Notes under the pieces: model-generated
What the model was told of the DNA's origin: nothing
The model's database searches: none
Seen by the model: the letters and a program-made list of their open reading frames with translations, nothing else
NCBI GenBank assembly: GCA_051530055.1
Contig: CM121342.1
Location: 10,168,001 to 10,232,000, forward strand
Direction of reading: 5' to 3'
DNA length: 64,000 bases
Origin: Neoechinorhynchus agilis
Taxonomy: Eukaryota > Acanthocephala
Program-made: the position numbers and the translations under genes
In this document: positions 19,754-32,470 of the stretch, piece by piece
Numbering within the stretch: position 1 is the stretch's first letter
Layout of the letters: each line of letters begins with the position of its first letter

Positions 19754-21529
19754 ATGCCATCAACACGTAACACAAACGCAACCATACTGAACGGCCAACG
19801 GAAACGTCGACTTCAGTGTAAAGTCGAAGCTTCAACTTCCTCTTCAGGGGAAATGCTGGATCAATTCGCAGTAAAACGTCGACGCAGAGTACAGAAATCG
19901 ATGACTATAACCTGTACAAAGCAAAAGGCTGACATTAACATCGGAATCGACGATCTAAAAAACTCCACTCTGATTAATAATAATTGTTCGTCTAAACCCG
20001 AATTACTATTTAATAGCAACGATCAGAAATCAGTAATTGACTTAAACGAATTCGAATCTCAGGAACCAGTTCTCATACAAGAATTGCTTACCAATGATAC
20101 CAAGCAAAGAAAAAGGCCGCATGATCTTGTTGATGATTCTGTTGAGATTCCACCTGTCAAAAAGATAGATAAAATCAGAAGTAAGCTTCTCTCAAAGCCC
20201 AATGTAGTTAGCAATGAAGAGTTTAACCGATTGAAAAATCAACTGATTGCACGATATAAAGATTTGAACCGTCATGCTCAAGATCAATCGGGCGAAACGC
20301 GGAAAAAGTATTCGGATTTTGCCAAAGTGGCTACGAAACAGTCCGATTCTCGTACAGAACTTCCACTCCCGCCTTGTTTTGCTATATTGCTCACGATATT
20401 CAAGCAGATTGATGTTATTCTTAATTTCCAATACATACGTCATCGTGAGGTTCCATTTAAAGAAATCCAGGAAGCTGTTAGCCAAATGAATCCACGTATT
20501 CGTCTTAGATTATCTCATGTGGCAATGATCCGGCGAATATTTGCTCATGCTTTTCAATATGGATTAAAACGAGTTGACGACAATGAAAAAAGTGTCGAAG
20601 GAGATTCTGTGACTTTAGATGGTAAACGGCGACATCTTACACTGAAATTTGGATTTGATGGAACAAGAGACTATTTTAAAACCAGATCAGATATACTGGG
20701 CACTTCAGAAAATATGGATTTCGAATGGACCGAAAGTCGTTTAGATAGATATCTAGGGAACTCCAACAATGCTTTTGCTGCGGGATTCTTAGCTCGAAGA
20801 GCAAACATATTTCAAGAGCTTTTGCTGAATGAAACAAAAATTCAGCACGGACTATTTTTAGAAAAGCGCGGTATCTGCAATCGCTCAACTGTAGTTAAAA
20901 GATGGCATCCTGAATTTATCCTAAGCGAGATTCCTTTTCCTCTCGAGGCTGAAATGCCTGAAATTCAAAACCACGAGATCGTTTCGGACGGTGCAAAGTT
21001 TATACAACTTGCTGGGGCTCTCGACTCCATCAAGACTCGTCAATCTATGTATAAAATTGATGAAAAAGATTCCTTTCAGCAATTATCAACATCGGACATT
21101 CCCGAGGACGTGGTCAAATTAGTTGCGTTTCGCGAATCAAAAAGGAAATTAGTAGAATATTGGAAAGAAACTGAACAATTTCATTTAATTAAGCTAAAGA
21201 AGGAACTTCCGTCAGTTGTTATGAGTATTTACGAATTGTTTGAGATGAAACGTGCTCGTGTCCTAAATTATGAGCACATCCAGAGTCAAGCTATGCTTTG
21301 CATTCAACATCTTTCACACGCTGCCTTTGATGACATTGCCAATATTATTGGAAAGGATTTTGCCGATTGGATCTACATGATTGAACTCAGGAGTGGGCAA
21401 AGGTATTTCAAACTTAAAAGAAATATTCCACGATCAGAGTTTAAAGAGATTCTAAAATCCTGGATATTGAAGTACAATGCTAGCGTAAAGGAACATCCGG
21501 ATTTTGTGTGTTCAATGAAGATACTTTAG
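19754..21529 (+). CDS. CDT1: Cdt1, DNA replication licensing factor
   Basis: A single uninterrupted frame of 591 residues. The first 200 residues are basic and disordered (KVEASTSSSG, KRRRRVQK), as expected for the DNA-binding regulatory tail. From about 203 the central winged-helix domain begins with LPLPPCFAILLTIFKQIDVI, aligning with the family's LPYKYQMLDEMFRSMDTI; it includes VPFKEIQEAVSQM and LSHVAMIRRIFAHAF. The C-terminal MCM-binding winged helix is at about 470-585. Cdt1 works with ORC and Cdc6 to load MCM2-7 and is normally restrained by geminin and by CRL4-Cdt2. The canonical N-terminal PIP degron (Q-x-x-[ILM]-T-D-[FY]-[FY]) is not visible. An AATAAA lies about 40 bp after the stop. 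It is convergent with the Tel2 gene, with 216 bp between stops. Confidence 0.88.
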   Translation: MPSTRNTNATILNGQRKRRLQCKVEASTSSSGEMLDQFAVKRRRRVQKSMTITCTKQKADINIGIDDLKNSTLINNNCSSKPELLFNSNDQKSVIDLNEFESQEPVLIQELLTNDTKQRKRPHDLVDDSVEIPPVKKIDKIRSKLLSKPNVVSNEEFNRLKNQLIARYKDLNRHAQDQSGETRKKYSDFAKVATKQSDSRTELPLPPCFAILLTIFKQIDVILNFQYIRHREVPFKEIQEAVSQMNPRIRLRLSHVAMIRRIFAHAFQYGLKRVDDNEKSVEGDSVTLDGKRRHLTLKFGFDGTRDYFKTRSDILGTSENMDFEWTESRLDRYLGNSNNAFAAGFLARRANIFQELLLNETKIQHGLFLEKRGICNRSTVVKRWHPEFILSEIPFPLEAEMPEIQNHEIVSDGAKFIQLAGALDSIKTRQSMYKIDEKDSFQQLSTSDIPEDVVKLVAFRESKRKLVEYWKETEQFHLIKLKKELPSVVMSIYELFEMKRARVLNYEHIQSQAMLCIQHLSHAAFDDIANIIGKDFADWIYMIELRSGQRYFKLKRNIPRSEFKEILKSWILKYNASVKEHPDFVCSMKIL

Positions 21530-21745
21530 AATGCCTTTTTGGTTCATCATGTTGTAAACTTCTGAAAATAAATCGATAATTAAAAATAATGAATCTTTTA
21601 TTGAAACCAGATTTTATTTTCGTGCATAATTAGGAGGAAAATTGATGATAATTGCTTTTAGACTAAAAAATACCGTGAAATCACAAAATAGAGACCTTCA
21701 TAAATTCTCACAAAAAATTACAAATAAAAAAGCAGAAAGTCCGAA

Positions 21746-24023
21746 TTAATTTCCGATTTTAATAAATCGATCAGGCAACTCTTTTCCGGTAACACTTTGC
21801 AAGCAAGCATTCCGTAGTGTTGAGCATTTGATGTGGCAAATACATGCAAGCAACCGATCTGCCATTGTTGTATTCGATGCCAACGAGCAGAACAATCCAA
21901 GAGTGCAAACAACCGCGACCGACACATTATTGGACGGTAGCAGTGAACCGTACTCTCGTTTTTCGAATTGAGCGAGAAGAGGTGTGAAAAATACCGATTC
22001 GGCCAAAGCTACGAATCTATTTTCCACTAGTGAACCATTGCGCTTAGTTTCGTTTCCTTGGTTGAATACAGGTTCTAGAATATATCTGACAATAGCATCC
22101 ATCTTTCCATATTCCGAATATTCAATGCTACATGAATCAGACTTTTGACGAGGTTTAGTGTTCGCTAATCGCCTTGCGGATTCCGAAAGTACGAAAAGAC
22201 CAGATAGCATAGTTGAACTCGTTGTGTTTGAACCAAAACATCTATGAAGAACTATGGGAACTGATTCACGTGGACGCAATACCGTAATATCTACCAACGA
22301 TTCAAGCTTATCATGATCCTTACTGTTGTTCAGTTGGTTTCCAATAAATTGATCTAAATCACTAGTGATCGAATATATTTGGTCTTTGGCATTTTTGACA
22401 TTTAAGCCCTTTCCATAACATTCCCTTACCAGGGGATAATCATCCTCATCTTCATAATCATCAGAATCGATTTGCGTAGTTTCCGGATCCGAGGGTGGAT
22501 CTACTTTCGCGAGGCGTAGAAGTTCCAACGTCCAACCGTCATAAATGATAGCATTACCGAAATTCAATGGATTTTCTTCATTTTTTCTGCGACGTGTAAC
22601 CAACTCCCCAATTATCATTGCTGAGTGCTTTACCTTCTTATTCATATCCTCAATGGCACTGCTTAGACCTTCTATAATTGGAAGAACAGTTTCATTGGAG
22701 ATTGTTCCTTTGATCACACCTAGAATCGCGCAAATTACCCGGGCATAGAAGCATGCTTTTTGACCGTGATATTTTTGTTTCGTTCGAACACTTTCCTTCC
22801 AACACTTTGCACTCTCATATAGAATATCTTCAAGCTCATTATGGAGATAAGACACGGACAATTCCAAAGAAGATGAACTTGTCTGAAGCCAATACTCGTC
22901 TCCGTGAAGCAACGAGTTGATAAAATAATCATTCATCAAACTATGATCAGCGTCATCGATAATCGATTGAAGTTCGCACAGACTTATTCCACGTGATAAC
23001 AAATAGTATAGGCATCGATGAGTACTAGAACCTCTTTTAATAATTTTTCCAATAATTTCAAGATTTGAAAACGTTAAGAGGCTGTATTTGACGAGATTCC
23101 AGAACTCAAGAGTAGTTACAAAAAAGAAGAAATTAAAATGATTTTATTTTAAAACAACTTTGATCAAAAGGCGTTCACAAGATTGTGCCTCGTCTAAACC
23201 AATCTGCAGTTTAAAAATTTATAATTATTTTAATTTTTCCATGCGCCATAAAACAATAAAAATATGAACAATTCAATCTTTAAACATATAGAAAAAAGGA
23301 GGAAATTTCTGAGATTAAATTGTCAATTTTCCAAACAGCACCATGTTTAATTCAATAAGAAAGGAAAACCTTTTTATCCACAAGTATTCTGGAATTTGTG
23401 CACTAAAGGATGGATGGATTTCTATAGTTATTGCAACTTTTGTGAATAATTCGAGTAACGAGTTCCACATTTAGGCAGTTTGCCTCGCTAAAACATCTTT
23501 CAAAGCATTTTCCAACAAAGGTAAAGTATTCAATTTGACTCACGATTATTTTAGAAACGAGGTTCACGATCGGTAGGTCGTCCATGAGAATCACTCGTCC
23601 GACAATTATTGGAAAATCCAGAATATCATCGGTCACTTCAGACACAATAAGTCCTTCAACCATCGGATCTTGAATAAAATCCTTTAAAACGTCCGAAAAC
23701 CGATCAATTTTTGAGAATTCACAGAAAAACAAGTCAATCCACTTACGGACTGGTAAGCTTAAAGTCGACATTGAACGAATACGGTTCAGAAATAGTTCAA
23801 AAACAGTTCTCCATTTTAATTGTACTATTGATTCCAATACAATAAACACCGAGCTAACATCAGTGGTGGCGACAAAATCTTCTTCAAAGATACGATCAAA
23901 TAGTCTACTCAACGAATGTCTTATATCACTTTGGTTCAAATTGATATCAGTTGGAATTTTTTGAGCTTTGTAGTGTGATCGTTCAAGTAGAAAGCGATCA
24001 ACCATTTCATTCAAAACGTTCAT
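21746..24023 (-). CDS. TELO2: Tel2/TELO2, TTT complex subunit
   Basis: Two large coding blocks make at least 650 residues. The N-terminal exon runs 24023 to about 23403 (206 residues, helical; MNVLNEMVDRFLLE start). The second block runs from about 23107 to 21746. The family core is clear in the second: KHSAMIIGELVTRRR aligned with the HGMLVAE-LSARI region, followed by an acidic linker (DSDDYEDEDDYPLVREC) matching the SDSDDEF linker of vertebrate TELO2, then helical HEAT repeats to the end. Tel2 acts with Tti1 and Tti2 to stabilise PIKKs such as ATM, ATR and mTOR through R2TP/Hsp90. The coding sense continues upstream of 23002 (LEFWNLVKY, LLTFSNLEIIGKI), so the second exon starts near an AG at about 23107. 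The intron of about 290 bp contains a family-B fragment. Its donor is not certain. Confidence 0.82.
23155..23200. mobile_element. family-B fold-back fragment in Tel2 intron
   Basis: The block TTTGATCAAAAGGCGTTCAC followed by AAGATTGTGC is the reverse complement of the family-B centre. Only a short piece remains. Confidence 0.45.
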
Positions 24024-24479
24024 CTACAATGAATTTAAAAAAGCGTGAAATTAAATTTTGTTTTGCTTAATATAGAACAATCTCTTATCCGGTGAAATAT
24101 GCTCCCAAATTAGAAGCGAAAAAGTAACAGAATCATACATAAAATAATTTTATTAAACGTCGATTAGAAAGTTGGTACAAAATTCAAATTGAACTCGATT
24201 AAATCGAAAAATCGAGAATTATTCTGCACAATTTAAGAAGTGCAACATCATTGCGCAAGAGAAAAGAAAATCGAAAGAAAAAACCTAAGTTCGCTACTCT
24301 GCCTTGCTGATGAAATCATTATATTAAATTCGCTCATTTCTTCTGATCGATTGGTATTTTGCATTCTTTATACGATATTATGATTTTTAGTTTGACACTT
24401 ACATTTATGTTTCAAGAAGATTGTGCAGAAATATCGGATTTAATAAATTCCTTTAATTTTTCCGCAATAAACAAGTACT
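24024..24479. other. Tel2 upstream region, AT-rich
   Basis: No coding sequence is seen. A family-B half copy lies at about 24415-24470 (AAATATCGGATTTAATAAAT, then CCTTTAATTTTTCCGC). The first 100 bp are the presumed Tel2 promoter. Confidence 0.45.
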
Positions 24480-27400
24480 TAAATTTATAAAATTGGTGAA
24501 CTAAACTCGATCAAAAGAAACTAAAGTTATTCTATATAAAATTTGTTGAGCAAAACTCGACGAAAAGAAAATAATGTTATTCTATATAAAATTTGTTGAG
24601 CAAAACTCGATGAAAAGAAACTAAAATTGTTCTTATTTCAACACTTCCTTAAATTTATAAAATTGGTGAACTAAACTCGGTGAAAATAAAATAAAATTGT
24701 TCTTATTTCAACACTTTCTCAAATTTATAAAATTGGTGAACTAAACTCGGTGAAAATAAAATAAAATTGTTCTTATTTGGATACTCTTAAATATATAAAA
24801 TTTGTTGAACAAAACTCGGTGAAAAGAAACTAAAATTGTTCTTATTTCAACACTTTCTTAAATTTATAAAATTGGTGAACTAAACTCGGTGAAAAAAATA
24901 AAATTGTTCTTATTTCAACACTTTCTCAAATTTATAAAATTGGTGAACTAAACTCGGTGAAAATAAAATAAAATTGTTCTTATTTCAACACTTTCTCAAA
25001 TTTATAAAATTGGTGAACTAAACTCGGTGAAAATAAAATAAAATTGTTCTTATTTGGATACTCTTAAATATATAAAATTTGTTGAACAAAACTCGGTGAA
25101 AAGAAACTAAAATTGTTCTTATTTCAACACTTTCTTAAATTTATAAAATTGGTGAACTAAACTCGGTGAAAATAAAATAAAATTGTTCTTATTTCAACAC
25201 TTTCTTAAATTTATAAAATTGGTGAACTAAACTCGGTGAAAATAAAATAAAATTGTTCTTATTTCAACACTTTCTCAAATTTATAAAATTGGTGAACTAA
25301 ACTCGGTGAAAATAAAATAAAATTGTTCTTATTTGGATACTCTTAAATATATAAAATTTGTTGAACAAAACTCGGTGAAAAGAAACCAAAATAATTCTTA
25401 TTTCAGCACTTTCTTAAATTTATAAAATTGGTGAACTAAACTCAGTGAAAATAAAATAAAATTGTTCTTACTTCAACACTTTCTCAAATTTATAAAATTG
25501 GTGAACTAAACTCGGTGAAAATAAAATAAAATGGTTCTTATTTGGATACTCTTAAATATATAAAATTTGTTGAACAAAACTCGGTGAAAAGAAACTAAAA
25601 TTGTTCTTATTTCAACACTTTCTTAAATTTATAAAATTGGTGAATTAAACTCGGTGAAAAGAAAATAAAATTGTTCTTATTTCAACACTTTCTTAAATTT
25701 ATAAAATTGGTGAATTAAACTCGGTGAAAATAAAATAAAATTGTTCTTATTTCAACACTTTCTCAAATTTATAAAATTGGTGAACTAAACTCGGTGAAAA
25801 TAAAATAAAATTGTTCTTATTTGGATACTCTTAAATATATAAAATTTGTTGAACAAAACTCGGTGAAAAGAAACCAAAATAATTCTTATTTCAACACTTT
25901 CTTAAATTTATAAAATTGGTGAACTAAACTCAGTGAAAATAAAATAAAATTGTTCTTACTTCAACACTTTCTCAAATTTATAAAATTGGTGAACTAAACT
26001 CGGTGAAAATAAAATAAAATGGTTCTTATTTGGATACTCTTAAATATATAAAATTTGTTGAACAAAACTCGGTGAAAAGAAACTAAAATTGTTCTTATTT
26101 CAACACTTTCTTAAATTTATAAAATTGGTGAACTAAACTCGGTGAAAATAAAATAAAATTGTTCTTATTTCAACACTTTCTCAAATTTATAATTGGTGAA
26201 CTAAACTCGGTGAAAATAAAATAAAATTGTTCTTATTTCAACACTTTCTCAAATTTATAAAATTGGTGAACTAAACTCGGTGAAAATAAAATAAAATTGT
26301 TCTTATTTGGATACTCTTAAATATATAAAATTTGTTGAACAAAACTCGGTGAAAAGAAACCAAAATAATTCTTATTTCAACACTTTCTTAAATTTATAAA
26401 ATTGGTGAACTAAACTCAGTGAAAATAAAATAAAATTGTTCTTACTTCAACACTTTCTCAAATTTATAAAATTGGTGAACTAAACTCGGTGAAAATAAAA
26501 TAAAATTGTTCTTATTTGGATACTCTTAAATATATAAAATTTGTTGAACAAAACTCGGTGAAAAGAAACCAAAATAATTCTTATTTCAACACTTTCTAAA
26601 ATTTATAAAATTAATGAACTAAACTCAGTGAAAATAAAATAAAATTGTTCTTACTTCAACACTTTCTAAAATTTATAAAATTAATGAACTAAACTCGGTG
26701 AAAATAAAATTAAATTGTTCTTATTTCAACACTTTCTCAAATTTATAAAATTGGTGAACTAAACTCGGTGAAAATAAAATAAAATTGTTCTTGTTTGAAT
26801 ACTCTTAAATATATAAAATTTGTTGAACAAAACTCGGTGAAAAGAAACCAAAATAATTCTTATTTCAACACTTTCTTAAATTTATAAAATTGGTGAACTA
26901 AACTCAGTGAAAATAAAATAAAATTGTTCTTACTTCAACACTTTCTCAAATTTATAAAATTGGTGAACTAAACTCGGTGAAAATAAAATAAAATTGTTCT
27001 TATTTGGATACTCTTAAATATATAAACATTGTTGAACAAAACTCGGTGAAAAGAAACTAAAATTGTTCTTATTTCGACACTTTCTTAAATATATAAAATT
27101 GGTGGACTAAACTCGGTGAAAAGAAACTAAAATTGTTCTTATTTCAACACTTTCTCAAATTTATAAAATTTGTGAATTAAACTCGGTGAAAAGAAAATAA
27201 AATTGTTCTTATTTCAACACTTTCTCAAATTTATAAAATTGGTGAACTAAACTCGGTGAAAATAAAATAAAATTGTTCTTACTTCAGCACTTTCTCAAAT
27301 TTATAAAATTGGTGAACTAAACTCAGTGAAAATAAAATAAAATTGTTCTTACTTCAACACTTTCTCAAATTTATAAAATTGGTGAACTAAACTCGGTGAA

Positions 27401-30400
27401 AATAAAATTGTTCTTATTTGGATACTCTTAAATATATAAACATTGTTGAACAAAACTCGGTGAAAAGAAACTAAAATTGTTCTTATTTCGACACTTTCTT
27501 AAATATATAAAATTGGTGGACTAAACTCGGTGAAAAGAAACTAAAATTGTTCTTATTTCAACACTTTCTCAAATTTATAAAATTTGTGAATTAAACTCGG
27601 TGAAAAGAAATGAAAATTGTTCTTATTTCAACACTTTCTCAAATTTATAAAATTGGTGAATTAAACTCAGTGAAAATAAAATTGTTCTTACTTCAACACT
27701 TTCTCAAATTTATAAAATTTGTGAACTAAACTCGGTGAAAATAAAATAAAATTGTTCTTATTTGGATACTCTTAAATATATAAAATTTGTTGAACAAAAC
27801 TCGGTGAAAAGAAACCAAAATAATTCTTATTTTAACACTTTCTTAAATATATAAAATTAGTGAACTAAACTCGGTGAAAATAAAATAAAATTGTTCTTAT
27901 TTCAACACTTTCTTAAATATATAAAATTAGTGAACTAAACTCGGTGAAAATAAAATAAAATTGTTCTTACTTCAACACTTTCTCAAATTTATAAAATTGG
28001 TGAACTAAACTCGGTGAAAATAAAATAAAATTGTTCTTATTTGGATACTCTTAAATATATAAAATTTGTTGAACAAAACTCGGTGAAAAGAAACTAAAAT
28101 ATTTTATTTCTTTCAATTTGAACAAATTTATAATAAAAATTGTTCTTACTTCAACACTTTCTCAAATTTATAAAATTGGTGAACTAAACTCGGTGAAAAT
28201 AAAATAAAATTGTTCTTATTTCAACACTTTCTTAAATTTATAAAATTGGTGAACTAAACTCGGTGAAAATAAAATAAAATTGTTCTTATTTCAACACTTT
28301 CTCAAATTTATAAAATTGGTGAACTAAACTCGGTGAAAATAAAATAAAATTGTTCTTATTTCAACACTTTCTTAAATTTATAAAATTGGTGAACTAAACT
28401 CGGTGAAAATAAAATAAAATTGTTCTTATTTCAACACTTTCTCAAATTTATAAAATTGGTGAACTAAACTCGGTGAAAATAAAATAAAATTGTTCTTATT
28501 TGAATACTCTTAAATATATAAAATTTGTTGAACAAAACTCGGTGAAAAGAAACCAAAATAATTCTTATTTCAACACTTTCTTAAATTTATAAAATTGGTG
28601 AACTAAACTCAGTGAAAATAAAATAAAATTGTTCTTACTTCAACACTTTCTCAAATTTATAAAATTGGTGAACTAAACTCGGTGAAAATAAAATAAAATT
28701 GTTCTTATTTGGATACTCTTAAATATATAAAATTTGTTGAACAAAACTCGGTGAAAAGAAACTAAAATATTTGAGAAAGTGTTGAATAAGAACAATTTTT
28801 TTTTTTTCACTGAGTTTAGTTCACCAATTTTATAAATTTAAGAAAGTGTTGAAATAAGAATTATTTTTTCTTTTCACCGAGTTTTGTTCAACAAATTTTA
28901 TATATTTAAGAGTATCAAAATTGTTCTTACTTCAACACTTTCTCAAATTTATAAAATTGGTGAACTAAACTCGGTGAAAATAAAATAAAATTGTTCTTAT
29001 TTCAACACTTTCTTAAATTTATAAAATTGGTGAACTAAACTCGGTGAAAATAAAATAAAATTGTTCTTATTTCAACACTTTCTCAAATTTATAAAATTGG
29101 TGAACTAAACTCGGTGAAAATAAAATAAAATTGTTCTTATTTCAACACTTTCTTAAATTTATAAAATTGGTGAACTAAACTCGGTGAAAATAAAATAAAA
29201 TTGTTCTTATTTCAACACTTTCTCAAATTTATAAAATTGGTGAACTAAACTCGGTGAAAATAAAATAAAATTGTTCTTATTTGAATACTCTTAAATATAT
29301 AAAATTTGTTGAACAAAACTCGGTGAAAAGAAACCAAAATAATTCTTATTTCAACACTTTCTTAAATATATAAAATTGGTGAACTAAACTCGGTGAAAAT
29401 AAAATAAAATTGTTCTTATTTCAACACTTTCTTAAATTTATAAAATTGGTGAACTAAACTCGGTGAAAATAAAATAAAATTGTTCTTATTTCAACACTTT
29501 CTCAAATTTATAAAATTGGTGAACTAAACTCGGTGAAAATAAAATAAAATTGTTCTTATTTCAACACTTTCTTAAATTTATAAAATTGGTGAACTAAACT
29601 CGGTGAAAATAAAATAAAATTGTTCTTATTTCAACACTTTCTCAAATTTATAAAATTGGTGAACTAAACTCGGTGAAAATAAAATAAAATTGTTCTTGTT
29701 TGAATACTCTTAAATATATAAAATTTGTTGAACAAAACTCGGTGAAAAGAAACCAAAATAATTCTTATTTCAACACTTTCTTAAATTTATAAAATTGGTG
29801 AACTAAACTCAGTGAAAATAAAATAAAATTGTTCTTACTTCAACACTTTCTCAAATTTATAAAATTGGTGAACTAAACTCGGTGAAAATAAAATAAAATT
29901 GTTCTTATTTGGATACTCTTAAATATATAAACATTGTTGAACAAAACTCGGTGAAAAGAAACTAAAATTGTTCTTATTTCGACACTTTCTTAAATATATA
30001 AAATTGGTGGACTAAACTCGGTGAAAAGAAACTAAAATTGTTCTTATTTCAACACTTTCTTTAATTTATAAAATTGGTGAATTAAACTCGGTGAAAAGAA
30101 AATAAAATTTTTCTTATTTCAACACTCTCAAATTTTTAAAATTGGTGAACTTAACTCGGTGAAAATAAAATAAAATTGTTCTTATTTGGATACTCTTAAA
30201 TATATAAAATTTGTTGAACAAAACTCGGTGAAAAGAAACCAAAATAATTCTTATTTTAACACTTTCTTAAATATATAAAATTAGTGAACTAAACTCGGTG
30301 AAAATAAAATAAAATTGTTCTTATTTCAACACTTTCTTAAATTTATAAAATTGGTGAACTAAACTCGGTGAAAATAAAATGGTTCTTATTTGGATTCTCT

Positions 30401-31105
30401 TAAATATATAAAATTTGATGAACAAAACTCGGTGAAAAGAAACTAAAAGTGTTCTTATTTCGACACTTTCTTAAATATATAAAATTGGTGAACTAAACTC
30501 GACGAAAATAAAATTGTTCTTATTTGGACACTTTCTTAAATATATAAAATTGGTGAACAAAACTCGGTGAAAAGAAACTAAAATTGTTCTTATTTCGACA
30601 CTTTCTTAAATATTTAAAATTATTGGACTAAACTCGGCGAAAAGAAAATAAAATTGTTCTTATTTCAACACTTTCTTAAATATATAAAATTAGTGAACTA
30701 AACTCGGTGAAAATAAAATAAAATCGTTCTTATTTCAACACTTTCTTAAATTTATAAAATTGGTGAACTAAACTCGGTGAAAATAAAATAAAATGGTTCT
30801 TATTTTGATACTCTTAAATATGTAAAATTGGTGAACTAAACTCGGTGAAAATTAAATAAAATGGTTCTTATTTTGATACTCTTAAATATGTAAAATTGGT
30901 GAACTAAACTCGGTAAAAATAAAATAAAATTGTTCTTATTTGGACACTTTCTTAAATATATAAATTTGGTGAAGTAAACTCGGCGAAAATAAAATAAAAT
31001 TGTTCTTATTTGGATACTTTCTTAAATATATAAAATTGGTGAACAAAACTCGGTGAAAAGAAACTAAAATTGTTCTTGTTTCGACACTTTCTTAATCTTC
31101 TAAAA
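24480..31105. repeat. AT-rich satellite, about 70-bp monomers
   Basis: About 95 monomers form a 6.6-kb array. Type A (70 bp) contains TTCAACACTTTCTCAAATTT, then ATAAAATTGGTGAACTAAAC and TCGGTGAAAATAAAATAAAA. Type B (about 68 bp) replaces the first part with TTGGATACTCTTAAATATAT and has TTGTTGAACAAAACTCGG and GAAAAGAAAC. Types A and B alternate in blocks (several A, then one B), giving a higher-order repeat of roughly 200-350 bp. Monomers at both edges (24480-24660 and 30400-31105) are more diverged, the usual pattern of arrays homogenised in the middle. A unit of junk sequence interrupts at about 28098-28132 and an inverted two-monomer segment lies at 28769-28915. No coding capacity. Confidence 0.95.
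28769..28915. repeat. inverted segment within the 70-bp satellite
   Basis: Here the array reads in reverse complement: TTTGAGAAAGTGTTGAATAA, a run of 12-13 T, then CACTGAGTTTAGTTCACC and CACCGAGTTTTGTTCAAC. Forward monomers resume at about 28916. The inverted piece spans two monomers (one A, one B). The flanking forward blocks on both sides are near-duplicates of each other. Confidence 0.85.
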
Positions 31106-31563
31106 AAATTGAACTCAAATAAGTAAAAAGAAAATCAGCATATTTTAATTTTCTTTTTCCATATCAATTTCCCATTGGTAATTCAAATAAGATGGTTGAT
31201 TCAGCAAAAATGTTATTTAGGATTTTGCGAAATAAATGAGTTGTTGGAATTGGCTGTCGTCTTAAACAATTACGAAAATATTTCGTTTTAATTAGATTAA
31301 AGAGACTTTACGGAACGAATATTTTTTTGATTACGAACATATTTTTCAATAAAAGATATGATCTGTACACGTTTTCGCAAGCTATGAAAAGCTCATCCAG
31401 GTTTTCTTGAATATCTAATTTGTCTTCTAAGTCCGAGTTTGATCCAATAGCTTACTTTCACCTATCAACGATGGAACAAAACAAAAAGTATCTCAAAATC
31501 TGGGTGCTGGGTTTTAAAAATGAAAATTTTATTGAGCTCGTCCCGTTTTCGTTTACCTTTAGA
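31106..31563. other. satellite edge and UQCC1 upstream region
   Basis: Unique AT-rich sequence. A frame open from 31420 runs into the UQCC1 gene, but its first 48 residues lack presequence character, so I treat it as 5' untranslated. Confidence 0.45.
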
Positions 31564-32470
31564 ATGAAGCTTCTTCAACAAACACGTATTATTCGCCGAT
31601 TATTGTCAACTCCGCCGCTTACAAGACCGCCAGAGACGCTTCCGATTCCGATCAAACCAAACATTTTCACTCGCTTTAAAGAAATTATTGGATTTCAGGG
31701 AGAATATCGATATTATCCTCACCAAATGAAATATGCTGCCAAACAAATTTACGCTGTTACAACCAAAGGCCTTCCATTTCTTGAGTTTCATCAAATATGC
31801 AATATTAGCGACACTTTCACTTCATTCGCTTCCTTAATGTTTCTTCATGTTTATATGGTAATCCTACGATTGATGTTAGAACAGCGGAGTGGTCAATTCG
31901 TCAGGAATGAACTGGTCAAATCGATGTGGCTTGATTTCGATACAAGGCTTTCGACACTCTCAGGTTTATCCGCTACACAAAGAGGCGAGGAAATGAAGAA
32001 ATTGGATCAAATATTTATAGCTTCAATGATTGGATACGATGAAGGTATCCTCGGCTCTGATGCTAATCTCACTTGTTGGATTTTTTTAGAAAAAATTAAA
32101 GCTTGAGTTTTAAATTAGAATTTTTTCCTAAGGATTAAAAAATACTTTATCATTAGGATGGAAATCCTAATAAGAAATTTAAATTGAGAACCTTTAAAAA
32201 TCCAACAATTTAGCCTCCGCACTTTACCGGAATATTATATTAGGCAATAATGATATCGATCTGAAAACTTCTGAGTTAAATGAATATCCAAACGCAGATC
32301 CAGATATACTTTTAACTTTGGTAAAATACGTAAGGAGGAACATATATCATCTTGAGCACAGCATTGATTCGAAAACTATTTTAACGACTGGTTTAATCGA
32401 TTTTGTTGCATTGGACGAAGCAAATGATCAAGAACAGGCAAAATTACACGGGTTGTTCATAGCTCATTAG
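31564..32470 (+). CDS. UQCC1: UQCC1/Cbp3-type cytochrome bc1 assembly chaperone
   Basis: Two exons (31564-32074 and 32214-32470) joined by a 139-nt GT-AG intron give 255 residues; the frame joins cleanly (exon 1 ends in phase 1). I chose the ATG at 31564 because it opens a mitochondrial presequence (MKLLQQTRIIRRLLSTPPLT, basic, no acidic residues). The body matches the ubiquinol-cytochrome c chaperone domain: ISDTFTSFASLMFLHVYMVI, EQRSGQFVRNELVKSMW, then GYDEGILGSDANL just before the splice. Exon 2 continues with ALYRNIILGNNDID and LLTLVKYVRRNIYHLE, as in human UQCC1. The protein binds newly made cytochrome b in mitochondria. A 26-kDa product fits. A ZPR1-like gene follows on the same strand. 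Confidence 0.88.

Noticed and set aside
24480-31105. Regular repeats that might suggest a CRISPR array
   Set aside because: The repeats are head-to-tail without unique spacers and the genome is eukaryotic.
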